Of a DNA stretch of 60,616 nt, positions 35,864 through 43,871 are shown one piece after another. This DNA is from CANHEE01 sp043777755 (GTDB lineage: Bacteria > Bacteroidota > Bacteroidia > Chitinophagales > Saprospiraceae). A model generated the notes under the pieces. The model worked only from the letters and a program-made list of their open reading frames with translations. It searched no databases and was not told where the DNA came from. Every line of letters starts with the position of its first letter. Position 1 is the first letter of the stretch. A program made the position numbers and the translations under genes. The DNA lies in the NCBI GenBank assembly GCA_043777755.1, contig JAYWHK010000173.1, positions 1-60,616 of the forward strand, given 5' to 3'.

Positions 35864-37354
35864 TTATTTACACCTATTAATACCCGTCTTTGCCTTCTGA
35901 TGCAAACTATAGGCATAATCTTCTGGGGTAATTTCGAGGCAAATGTTGTAATAATCTTGTGCTTTGTTGCAATTTTTTTGTTCTTCATAAATCAGACCAA
36001 TCTGAAGTGCTGCGTTACAAGCATAATAATAAGTAGCATTTCGACCTTCATCAATGGTTTTTTGATAATTATTAACTGCCATTCCGTAATTTTTCAGTTT
36101 GTGGTAAATCCTTCCCAAACGGTAAGTATATTCTAAACGATGTGAAGAGTTTGCTTCAAAATCCTCAGTTTTTTTAGTCAAAATATTTTGCAATGCGGAT
36201 TCATAAAGACCTCCGTCAAACAACAAACGGGCTTTGAGCAACGTTACATCTGGCTTAATACCAGCATTCACTTCATGCAAAGCCGCTTTGTCAGGCTCAG
36301 ATTGTTCAGAACCTCTGCTTTTGACGAGCTTCATATTTGCCCAGTAACCTGGCTCATTGCCATTGATAAGCTCATACCAACCTAATTTTTGATAGGTTTC
36401 TTTGATGCCTAATTTGCCTTTGTAAGTGTCAGCGTATTTTTTTAAATAAAAATTAGCATCGTTGTCCAAACGGTAGAGTTTCGCCAAACCCATGTAATAA
36501 TCCAAATAAGGCAGCGGATAAAAACTCTTACTGCGAGGAGCTTTGATTAAGTACTCAATCGCTTCATTGACGTGACCTGTTTTGATGGCAACATTTGCCA
36601 TTCCAAGTGCCGCCAAAGGATTTTTTTCAGGTTTCAAATGACTGTTCTGTACCGTTTGCCAAGCATTTTCGCCTTGATTTCCCAAATAAAGCATCGTAAA
36701 AGTGTAAATACAATGCACTTCATCGTCAAAAACATACTTGTTATTTTTAGAATATTCCACCAATTCGTCCAATTCTTTGCGCCCTTGTTCGATGCTGCCA
36801 CGAATATCCAAAATGTTCAATGTCCATTTAAATTCATTGGGAACAGTGCCGATTACAGCGTGCATAATGCTCAAACATTTTTTATTTGATACAAAATCAG
36901 GGAATTTTTTAGCATTTTTTTCCAACATTTTAAAGGCATTAGATACCTCTCGCAATGCTGTTACGTAATCTGCATAATCGCCATATTTGACACGAGCCAA
37001 CGCCCAATGCACATTGACTTCGGCTTGTGTAAAAAGAAAATAAGGCGAACTTTGTGGACCTTTTGCCAATTCTTCCAAGCGTTTTGCTTTGTTTTTTTCT
37101 AATTTTTTGAATTGCGCCTTGTCTTCATCAATAAAAGATTTGATGGCGTCGATGTAATCCGAGATGTAATAATACATCAGATTGTCAGGTTCTGTCAAAC
37201 GCATTTGCGCCAAATCTTTGTAGGCATCGCCAAAACGTAGGGCAATCACACTTTTGTAAGCTCGAGTCGCCAAAGGCGTAAATTCATAACGCAAAGCCTC
37301 TGCTTTTGTCGTATTGATAAAAAATAAAAAAATAAAAAATAGTAATTTATACAT
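35864..37354 (-). CDS. TPR-repeat protein, exported
   Basis: The 496-residue protein has signal peptide MYKLLFFIFLFFINTTKA. It is almost entirely helical, with TPR-like pairs; the clearest are at about 265-300 (AALGMANVAIKTGHVNEAIE) and about 415-475 (EYTYRLGRIYHKLKNYGMAV and ALQIGLIYEEQKNCNKAQDY). TPR proteins scaffold complexes, here presumably in the periplasm. No enzymatic domain is seen. It is monocistronic with an AGTCGTAAGTC repeat in its upstream region. Confidence 0.85.
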   Translation of the reverse strand: MYKLLFFIFLFFINTTKAEALRYEFTPLATRAYKSVIALRFGDAYKDLAQMRLTEPDNLMYYYISDYIDAIKSFIDEDKAQFKKLEKNKAKRLEELAKGPQSSPYFLFTQAEVNVHWALARVKYGDYADYVTALREVSNAFKMLEKNAKKFPDFVSNKKCLSIMHAVIGTVPNEFKWTLNILDIRGSIEQGRKELDELVEYSKNNKYVFDDEVHCIYTFTMLYLGNQGENAWQTVQNSHLKPEKNPLAALGMANVAIKTGHVNEAIEYLIKAPRSKSFYPLPYLDYYMGLAKLYRLDNDANFYLKKYADTYKGKLGIKETYQKLGWYELINGNEPGYWANMKLVKSRGSEQSEPDKAALHEVNAGIKPDVTLLKARLLFDGGLYESALQNILTKKTEDFEANSSHRLEYTYRLGRIYHKLKNYGMAVNNYQKTIDEGRNATYYYACNAALQIGLIYEEQKNCNKAQDYYNICLEITPEDYAYSLHQKAKTGINRCK

Positions 37355-37708
37355 TGGATTGGTGTAGATAGTCGTAAGTTCAATAAGTCGTAAGTCAATA
37401 GTCTTTAAACTTGCTGGTTCACTTTATTTTAAAATATCGGTTATTTTTACTTGAAGTTACTTGATAAAAAATCTAAATAAGTTTTAAAATGAAAAATTGC
37501 AAAATCAATCAAAAATAAAATGTAATTTTGTGTCATAAAAGCAATGTTCTATTGATTTATTTTTTAATAAAAAAAGGTTAAAATCCGTAAAGCATTGATT
37601 GTTAGTTTTTTATAAAAAAAATAAAACTTAAAATATGATTTTACGATAGTTTGTAAGTGCTACGAACTTTTACATTTCACATTTTGACTTTTACATTTTG
37701 ACTTTTTT
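37355..37708. other. Spacer between divergent TPR and acyl-CoA reductase genes
   Basis: No gene is seen. It holds AGTCGTAAGTC repeat copy d (37369-37422, ending AGTCTTTAAACTTGCTGGTT) and, directly before the ATG at 37709, two tandem 14-bp ACATTTTGACTTTT units (about 37679-37706). The rest is AT-rich with no clear promoter. Confidence 0.6.
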
Positions 37709-38779
37709 ATGGACGAAAGATATAGAGATTTTGATAAATTGTCTATCAGTTTAGAAATGACTTTGACGGAACGTATCAATGCATTGGCACGCTTGGGCGA
37801 TGCGTTGGCAAAAGACGATGAACAATTAGAAAATATTATTCAACGCAGTTATATTGAAAATAAATGGTTCACCGAGGAAAATCAACAACAAGCCTTGACT
37901 GCCATCAAAGATTTTTTTTTAAATGAAGAAAATTTAAACAATTGGATTGCGCAATATCCTGATTTAGAGGAAGTTAGCGAAATGAAAACCATTGGAATTA
38001 TCATGGCAGGGAATATTCCGCTGGTTGGTTTTCATGATTTTTTATGCGTTTTTGTTGCTGGACACAAGGCGATGATTAAACTTTCGGACAAAGATAAATA
38101 CTTATTGCCTTATTTGTTGGAAAAATTAGTAGCGATTGATGCTCGTGTAAAAAGTCATTTTTATTTTACAGAACGATTCACTGATTTTCAGGCGGTTATC
38201 GCAACGGGAAGTAACAATACAGCTCGCTATTTTGAATCTTATTTTTCAAAATACCCAAATATTATTAGAAAAAATAGAACAAGTGTCGCTGTTTTAGATG
38301 GAACGGAAAGCGATGAAACGATTTTGGCTTTTGGACATGATGTGTTTGATTATTTTGGTTTGGGCTGTCGGAATGTGAGTAAAATCTATGTTCCCGAAGG
38401 CTATAATTTTAATCATTTATTGGAAATTTGGCACGACAATTTTAAAGAAATGGCGATGCACGACAAATATAAGAATAATTTTGACTATAATTTTGCCCTT
38501 TATATGCTCAATCGAACACCACTTTTGAACAATGGTTGTTTGATTTTGATTCAAGAAAAAAACCTCCATGCTCGCATTGCTTCTTTGCATTACGACACAT
38601 ATAAGAATATGCAAGAACTTGAAAATGAACTACTTAGCATTAGAGAATCTTTGCAATGTATCAGCACATTGGTTAAATTACCGTCTTTAAATACAGTTGC
38701 ACCAGGCGGAACGCAGCAACCTTCACTCTTGGACTATCCCGATGGTGAAGACGTAATGAAATGGTGTTTGGCAGTGTAA
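37709..38779 (+). CDS. Acyl-CoA reductase (LuxC family)
   Basis: The 356-residue protein of the LuxC/acyl-CoA reductase family (PF05893) has IGIIMAGNIPLVGFHDFLCV, VIATGSNNTARYFE and the catalytic Cys region FGLGCRNVSKIYVPEG. These enzymes reduce activated fatty acids to aldehydes. No luxD, luxE or luciferase gene is nearby, so the role is lipid metabolism of unknown kind and not bioluminescence. It is shorter than Vibrio LuxC, as is common for Bacteroidota copies. It is monocistronic and converges on a DUF1569 gene across a long hairpin. Confidence 0.88.
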   Translation: MDERYRDFDKLSISLEMTLTERINALARLGDALAKDDEQLENIIQRSYIENKWFTEENQQQALTAIKDFFLNEENLNNWIAQYPDLEEVSEMKTIGIIMAGNIPLVGFHDFLCVFVAGHKAMIKLSDKDKYLLPYLLEKLVAIDARVKSHFYFTERFTDFQAVIATGSNNTARYFESYFSKYPNIIRKNRTSVAVLDGTESDETILAFGHDVFDYFGLGCRNVSKIYVPEGYNFNHLLEIWHDNFKEMAMHDKYKNNFDYNFALYMLNRTPLLNNGCLILIQEKNLHARIASLHYDTYKNMQELENELLSIRESLQCISTLVKLPSLNTVAPGGTQQPSLLDYPDGEDVMKWCLAV

Positions 38780-38800
38780 AGATTAAAGATATACACAACG

Positions 38801-38946
38801 GATATTGGTTATTAGATATTAAAGATATTGTAAACGTTTGGTATTCAATATTTTGCATAAATGCAAAATCCCAAAATCTCTTTCCAAGGTGGATATTAGA
38901 GATTAGATATTGTGTGAGATTCACACAATATCTAATCTCTAATATC
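38801..38946. repeat. 93-bp repeat copy 2 followed by a 26-bp perfect hairpin
   Basis: 38801-38893 matches 34958-35050, including TTTTGCATAAATGCAAAA. Next, the arms 38892-38917 and 38921-38946 are perfectly complementary over 26 bp with a 3-nt loop (GAT); the arm starts GATATTAGAGATTAGATATT. It lies between convergent genes and may act as a bidirectional terminator, though no T-run follows. Confidence 0.9.
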
Positions 38947-38964
38947 TTAATCTCGAATGAAATA

Positions 38965-39420
38965 TCACCCTTGAATATCGTTGATAATTTTCAAATGGTG
39001 CTTTGTATGGATTTCAAGAAAGCGAACTGCTTCCTTGAGTTTCAAATCGCCAAACATCGGATGTTTGAAAAACAAATCGCCATTCATCGTATCGAGTTCT
39101 TTGATTTTTTCTCGAGTCTTTGCAATATGAACACTTAAATTCTCAGGCGTGACTTCGCTTTTGGGTTGCGTTGTTTGAGGAGCTTTACCTCGTCCACGGG
39201 GAATGAAATTAAAAGTCATCACCACAAATTTTGCAACATTAAACTTTGATTTGTATTCACTTGGATTAGACATCGCCAAAACCTTCGTAATTCCACTAAT
39301 CACCAAAAGCGAATGTTCAATGTGCCAACCAATCTTACCTTGCGAAATTTGCTGGTTTTCCACATCAAAATGAGCAACTTTTGCCAACAGTTGATCTAAT
39401 AAAGTATTTAATTTATTCAT
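38965..39420 (-). CDS. DUF1569 (DinB-like fold) protein
   Basis: The 151-residue helical protein has conserved histidines in GKIGWHIEHSL (near residue 32) and the C-terminal EIHTKHHLKIIND, a DinB-type metal site layout. The middle part FNFIPRGRGKAPQTT is basic. DUF1569/DinB proteins are putative metal-dependent enzymes with no assigned reaction. It is preceded by a polypyrimidine repeat tract. Confidence 0.72.
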   Translation of the reverse strand: MNKLNTLLDQLLAKVAHFDVENQQISQGKIGWHIEHSLLVISGITKVLAMSNPSEYKSKFNVAKFVVMTFNFIPRGRGKAPQTTQPKSEVTPENLSVHIAKTREKIKELDTMNGDLFFKHPMFGDLKLKEAVRFLEIHTKHHLKIINDIQG

Positions 39421-39435
39421 TTTTTATAATTTTTT

Positions 39436-39514
39436 TAACTTTTCTTACTTTCCCACTTTCTTACTTTCTTACTTTCTCACTCTCCTACTCTCCCACTTTC
39501 TTACTTTCTCTTTA
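39436..39514. repeat. Polypyrimidine tract of TTACTTTC / CCACTTTC units
   Basis: About 75 nt of almost pure C/T built from 8-9-nt units such as TTACTTTC, CCACTTTC and TTACTTTCTC. It fills the spacer between two leftward genes. Confidence 0.75.
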
Positions 39515-40333
39515 CAAAATAAACACCCCAAATATCTCTCTCCATAAAATATAGATTGCCATAAGGAGAACAAAATAGCCAAACATTTTTTTCAATAAAG
39601 GAGCTTTGATAAATTGGCTAACATACATTCCTATAAAAATACCAACTGCCGCTATAGCAGAAAAAATAAAAAGAAATGCCCAGTCTATCGTAAAATCTAC
39701 ATTGACTGCATCAACCGCAAAACCTGACAAAGAATTGATGGTAATAATCAAAAGCGATGTTCCAATCGTCAATCGAATGGGCAATTTTGCATAGCGCACC
39801 AAAGAAGGAACTATCAAAAAACCACCACCAGCACCAACCAAACCTGTCAAAACACCAACAACCAATCCCTGGTAAAAAATTGCTTTATAATTAAAATCTA
39901 AATTTTTAATATCTTGATTATCAACACCTTGCTTTGCACCACGAATCATACTGAAAGATGCATTCAACATTACAATACCAAAAATAATGAAAATCATAAA
40001 GTTTTTTGTCAAAATGATACTATCCAATTCTATAAGTTCGTCAGGCACTTCTGGCATAATAAAACGACGCATCATAAAAACAGCAAACAAAGAGGGAACT
40101 ATAAAAACGGTTGCTGTTTTTAGGTGCAACATACCTTTTCTATAATAAGTGAACGCCCCAATCATCGCAGTAATACCTACAATAAAAAGAGAATACGTCG
40201 TAGCGAATTTAGGTTCAATCCCTGCAACTTTGACCAATATGGGAAGTGTCAGGATAGAGCCTCCTGCCCCAACCAAACCTAAAATAATTCCCACAAAAAG
40301 TGCCAATCCGTATGCAACAACTTCTTCTGTCAT
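39512..40333 (-). CDS. TauE/SafE family sulfite/sulfonate exporter
   Basis: The 273-residue protein has eight hydrophobic segments and the duplicated TauE signature: GIILGLVGAGGSILTLPILV near the N-terminus and GVLTGLVGAGGGFLIVPSLV near residue 160. The family exports sulfite or organosulfur anions. Its ATG overlaps the stop of the sodium symporter by 4 nt (40330-40333), indicating translational coupling. Confidence 0.92.
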   Translation of the reverse strand: MTEEVVAYGLALFVGIILGLVGAGGSILTLPILVKVAGIEPKFATTYSLFIVGITAMIGAFTYYRKGMLHLKTATVFIVPSLFAVFMMRRFIMPEVPDELIELDSIILTKNFMIFIIFGIVMLNASFSMIRGAKQGVDNQDIKNLDFNYKAIFYQGLVVGVLTGLVGAGGGFLIVPSLVRYAKLPIRLTIGTSLLIITINSLSGFAVDAVNVDFTIDWAFLFIFSAIAAVGIFIGMYVSQFIKAPLLKKMFGYFVLLMAIYILWREIFGVFIL

Positions 40334-41940
40334 AAAAGTTTTTTGGTTTTTCCAGCTTCATAAATTAGCCATGCTACACCCATAAAAACGGTCAGCATCA
40401 AATAACGTGCAAAAACAATCATCGGCGTTACCTCTGAAAAAAGTCTATCGTACCAATTGCCAATATTACCGAAAAAAATGAACGCTAAAAAGAAAGGCGT
40501 TACGTACTGAATAATATATTTATAAAGTATAGGCAGCTGAATATCAGCGTGTTCTGTAATAATTTGCCAACCTTTGTCCATGCCAAAAATCCATGCAAAA
40601 AGTATGATTTCTGCCGTCCCAAAAATCACTAAAGACACTGTTCCCGCCCAATAGTCAAATTCACCCATGATGTTTTCACTTGAAAAATAAACAGGTAAAA
40701 TACCCAAAATAGCAATACTTCCACCAAACATCAACACCGCATTGGCATTTGTCCAATCAAAACGGTCTTTCAAAAAAGCTGTCCATGACAAACCCATAGC
40801 CAACGATGAAGTAATACCCGAAAAAAACAGAATCCCGAACCACATCATGCCCGAAATTGCCGCCATCGCTGTTCCCCATTGCTGAAAAAGATAGGGCAAT
40901 GTTTCAAACGCTAAACCAAATGGATTCGAGTTATTAATTAGGTTTTTAACATTGTCCAAACCCAAATAACCTACCGAAATAGGAATCAGAATTGCAGAAC
41001 CAATCACAATTTCTACAAATTCATTCATCCAGCCAGCCGAAAGCGCATTGAGTGTAACATCTTCTTTTTCATCACAATAGCTTGCATAACATTGCACTGC
41101 GCCCATGCCAACAGAAAGTGTAAAAAATATCTGTCCAGCTGCTGCCAACCAAACTTTTGGCGACCAAATCGTAGAGAAATCTGGTTGCCAAAGAAAATTC
41201 AAGCCTACCGAAGCATCATAAATTGCACCTTGTGTCCCAGCTTGCAATGTAAATCCTGTAATGGCTAAAATCACTCCAAAAAACAACAGCAACGGCATAC
41301 CAATCCGTGCTACTTTTTCTATACCTCCGCCAACTCCTCTTGATAAGAAATAAAGGTGTAAGACCAAACAAAACAACCACGAAATAACTGGAATATTGTT
41401 TTGTAATGCAATGTAATCATTGAAGAATTGTGTAATCTGCGTCTGATTCATATTTTGAAACACACCCAAAATAGAATAAAAAACATAACTCAACGCCCAA
41501 GATTCAATGTATATATAGTAGGAAGCGACTATTAATGTCGTAAAAAGCCCAAATGTTCCGATGTATTTCCATAACGGAGAATCGCCCATTTTATCAAAAA
41601 TAAATGGTGGGTTGTGCTGCTTGAATTTACCTCCATACTTGCCTGATGCCCATTCAACCAAAAGGAGAGGAATACCCATCAAAAAGAAGCATACCAAGTA
41701 AGGAATCAAAAATGCACCACCGCCATTTTGTACTGCTTGAACAGGAAAACGCAAAAAATTACCTAAACCTACGGCATTGCCCGCCATTGCCAAAATCAAT
41801 CCAATACGAGATTGCCACTGATCTTTCTTGGAAGTTTGCGTGCGTTGTGGAGTTGTTAAAACTTTCCAAAATAAATAAAAAGTAATAATTGTGGTAATCC
41901 CACAAGTCATTACCATCATCAAAAGTGAAGAATTGGTCAT
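40330..41940 (-). CDS. Sodium-dependent transporter (NSS/SNF family)
   Basis: The 536-residue protein has about 12 membrane segments. The NSS signature is clear in the first helix (AMAGNAVGLGNFLRFPVQAV) and GGGAFLIPYLVCFFLMGIPL; SLGMGAVQCYASYCDE-like residues follow in helix 6. NSS proteins import amino acids or similar solutes with Na+. The overlapping TauE exporter suggests a sulfur-containing substrate such as taurine, but this is inference. A TATCTTTG box lies 48 nt upstream. Confidence 0.92.
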   Translation of the reverse strand: MTNSSLLMMVMTCGITTIITFYLFWKVLTTPQRTQTSKKDQWQSRIGLILAMAGNAVGLGNFLRFPVQAVQNGGGAFLIPYLVCFFLMGIPLLLVEWASGKYGGKFKQHNPPFIFDKMGDSPLWKYIGTFGLFTTLIVASYYIYIESWALSYVFYSILGVFQNMNQTQITQFFNDYIALQNNIPVISWLFCLVLHLYFLSRGVGGGIEKVARIGMPLLLFFGVILAITGFTLQAGTQGAIYDASVGLNFLWQPDFSTIWSPKVWLAAAGQIFFTLSVGMGAVQCYASYCDEKEDVTLNALSAGWMNEFVEIVIGSAILIPISVGYLGLDNVKNLINNSNPFGLAFETLPYLFQQWGTAMAAISGMMWFGILFFSGITSSLAMGLSWTAFLKDRFDWTNANAVLMFGGSIAILGILPVYFSSENIMGEFDYWAGTVSLVIFGTAEIILFAWIFGMDKGWQIITEHADIQLPILYKYIIQYVTPFFLAFIFFGNIGNWYDRLFSEVTPMIVFARYLMLTVFMGVAWLIYEAGKTKKLL

Positions 41941-41987
41941 TGTAGATATTAAGATGTTTTCTCAAGACTAAAATAGTATTAGCATCA

Positions 41988-41995
41988 CAAAGATA
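41988..41995 (-). promoter_or_regulatory. -7 box for the NSS-TauE operon
   Basis: Minus strand TATCTTTG matches TAnnTTTG, 48 nt before the ATG at 41940. Confidence 0.4.
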
Positions 41996-42070
41996 GGAAA
42001 TTTATAATGAAAGTAAAAAAATTATTTTTTAATTGGTCAATTAACTTACAGCTTACTTACTCTCTATTTG

Positions 42071-42107
42071 AAAGTCCCTCCTTTGGAGGGATTTAGGGAG
42101 GTCTTAA
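42071..42107. repeat. AAGTCC..GGATTTAGG palindrome, copy D (intergenic)
   Basis: AAGTCCCTCCTTTGGAGGGA followed by TTTAGGGAGG. Thirty bases are identical to the inverse of the copy inside murD at 53880. It lies 6 nt after the futalosine hydrolase stop codon. Confidence 0.88.
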
Positions 42108-42112
42108 TTTTT

Positions 42113-42760
42113 TTAAAACGAACACAACATTTCAATCAATACTTTATTCAGATTTGCGATGGCGAGTGGCATTTGCCAGTTGTTTCGATTTCGAGCTTCT
42201 ACGTAATTTGAAATTGCTCTAATTTCTAAAAAATTAATATTGGATTGCAAACAAGTATAAAAAATAGCTGCGCCTTCCATGGTTTCCACATCGGCTTGAA
42301 AATATTGTTTTGTACGTTCAATAGAAGGCAAAAAACCATGTACTTTATTGACAGTCAATCCTTTTACCTGTGGTAAAAAATCGAATTCTGAACCAAAAAT
42401 ATTGTACATTTTACCTTTCATAAATGGAAAATCATCAGAAAGAATAAGCCCATTTTCATAAAAATTGATAAAAGAGCCATCATTGTCTTCTGCGCCCAAA
42501 TCGCCAAACTCTTCTATAACCACATTGACCACATCGCCCAAATTGAGTTTTGAGTCGTAAGCACCAGCGACACCAACATTAATAAGCATCTGAAAATCAG
42601 CACCTTGTAATGCTTTCATCAAATGAAAAGTGGTCGCTACTTGCCCGATGCCTGTAACAACAAAATCCAACGCTACATTGATTTTTTCTTTATTTTCTTG
42701 AAAAAAATCAATCGTAGGTTGGATTTCAAAAGTGGTTGCTGAGATTATTAATATTTTCAT
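42113..42760 (-). CDS. mqnB: Futalosine hydrolase
   Basis: The 215-residue protein of the nucleoside phosphorylase/hydrolase superfamily shows NVGVAGAYDSKLNLGDVV, the substrate-binding DVETMEGAAIFYTCLQ and EIRAISNYVEARNRNNWQ, typical of MqnB rather than MTA/SAH nucleosidase. It removes dehypoxanthine futalosine's hypoxanthine in the alternative menaquinone pathway. It starts 2 nt after the FMN reductase stop, so the two form an operon. Confidence 0.88.
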   Translation of the reverse strand: MKILIISATTFEIQPTIDFFQENKEKINVALDFVVTGIGQVATTFHLMKALQGADFQMLINVGVAGAYDSKLNLGDVVNVVIEEFGDLGAEDNDGSFINFYENGLILSDDFPFMKGKMYNIFGSEFDFLPQVKGLTVNKVHGFLPSIERTKQYFQADVETMEGAAIFYTCLQSNINFLEIRAISNYVEARNRNNWQMPLAIANLNKVLIEMLCSF

Positions 42761-42762
42761 TT

Positions 42763-43317
42763 TTACATTTTCAAAAAATCCACAACCTGTGCCTCAGTTG
42801 CTTTGACCGTATCCGCATCAGTAACATTTCCTTCCGAGTCCATCAACTTATGAACGCTCGAAATAGGCAAATGATTGGGTAAAACGATTACATTTAAGTA
42901 ATTTAAAACACCTGAGAAGTGTTCCAAACCACGCAAATTACCAGAACGACCACTGGCGACACCAACTAAAAGTGCTTTTTTCGTTCCAATTTTAAACGAT
43001 TCTTTCATCATGTAAACTGAACAAACATCAATAAACATTTTCAAAACACCTGGAAAACTTCCATTGTATTCTGGAATCACAAAAACAAATCTGTCCGCAG
43101 GAATGATAAAATCTTCTTGAATTTTACGCAATTCTGGATGCTGACTGTCGCCAGCAAGCGTATCATTTTCGTAATAGCTCAACGGAATATTTGCCAAATC
43201 CAAAAGTCTAATTTCTTCCGCTTCTGCACTATTTTTTTGCAATAATTGAACGTAATGTTTGGCAATTTTTAAAGTATTGCTCCCTACTCTATTTGTTCCT
43301 GAAATAACTGTAATCAT
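42763..43317 (-). CDS. NADPH-dependent FMN reductase family flavoprotein
   Basis: The 184-residue flavodoxin-like protein has the phosphate loop ISGTNRVGSNTLKIA and the flavin/YNG motif VFVIPEYNGSFPGVLKMFID. Such enzymes reduce FMN or quinones with NADPH. It is cotranscribed with mqnB, and a quinone- or flavin-linked role would fit but is inferred. Confidence 0.9.
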   Translation of the reverse strand: MITVISGTNRVGSNTLKIAKHYVQLLQKNSAEAEEIRLLDLANIPLSYYENDTLAGDSQHPELRKIQEDFIIPADRFVFVIPEYNGSFPGVLKMFIDVCSVYMMKESFKIGTKKALLVGVASGRSGNLRGLEHFSGVLNYLNVIVLPNHLPISSVHKLMDSEGNVTDADTVKATEAQVVDFLKM

Positions 43318-43379
43318 GAAAAAATGATGAATTGTGAATGATAAATTACTAAAACAAAAATAAATAAAAATTGTTTTTT

Positions 43380-43426
43380 TTAATGTAAAAAACTCATCCG
43401 TTGTGCAACGAATGAGTTTTGGTACA
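43380..43426 (-). terminator. Terminator after the 43429-43806 ORF
   Basis: On the minus strand AAAACTCATTCGTTG pairs with CAACGGATGAGTTTT, then TTTACATT. The sequence is very similar to the hairpin at 43763-43795. Confidence 0.7.
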
Positions 43427-43428
43427 AT

Positions 43429-43806
43429 CTAAGATTTTGATAACTTTCTTTGCTCCTCAACAAAAGCAACATCAACACAAACCAAAGTAGCTATTTTTTC
43501 ATCATCAAAATCGGTTGAAATAATAAGGCTATTTACAAAATCAAGGTTTTTTCTATGCTCTTGAATTTCGATACCTTTTTCAACACCTTTTTCGATACCT
43601 TTTTCGATACCTTGCTGAACAGCATCTTGGAATAAAACATCGTAAGTACTCATATTTGTAGATTTTGAAATTTCGTCAATGATAAATTTTGCTTTCACAC
43701 GGCTAAGTTCAGTGTTTTTTATGAGCTGTTTTCTTTCATTGTGAAAGCGATGGATAGAACTTAAAAAACTCACCCGTCGCGAAACGAGTGAGTTTATATA
43801 ACGCAT
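43429..43806 (-). pseudogene. C-terminal remnant of an Rpn-like transposase/nuclease protein
   Basis: The 125-residue frame holds a helical segment followed by GIEKGIEKGVEKGIE repeats and a charged tail, which is how Rpn (PD-(D/E)XK transposase-like) proteins end. The catalytic N-terminal domain is missing. The first 15 or so residues (RYINSLVSRRVSF) are encoded by the hairpin that appears to terminate ftsZ, so the annotated start is artificial; an internal Met (MSTYDVLFQDAVQQ) could start a short product. Most likely it is a decayed gene. Confidence 0.55.
43763..43797 (-). terminator. Terminator of the dcw/ftsZ transcript
   Basis: Minus strand AACTCACTCGTTTCGCGACG then GGTGAGTT and TTTT, 75-110 nt after the ftsZ stop. 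The stem is AACTCACtCGT / ACGgGTGAGTT. Confidence 0.65.
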
Positions 43807-43871
43807 GAAAAAAATTACTTTAATTTTTTTGTAGAACTTATAACGAACTATTTTTAAGTAAGTTACAAAAA

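Noticed and set aside
35587..35988. Minus-strand frame of 133 codons overlapping the 35124-35777 membrane gene and the spacer
   Set aside because: It overlaps a better-supported gene in another frame and starts in non-coding, very AT-rich DNA; no domain is seen.
37709..38779. Bioluminescence operon because of the LuxC-type gene
   Set aside because: No luxA, luxB, luxD or luxE relatives are adjacent; LuxC-type reductases occur alone in many Bacteroidota.
38892..38946. CRISPR-like direct repeat or tRNA hidden in the long hairpin
   Set aside because: It is a single inverted repeat with a 3-nt loop; there are no spaced direct repeats and no cloverleaf.
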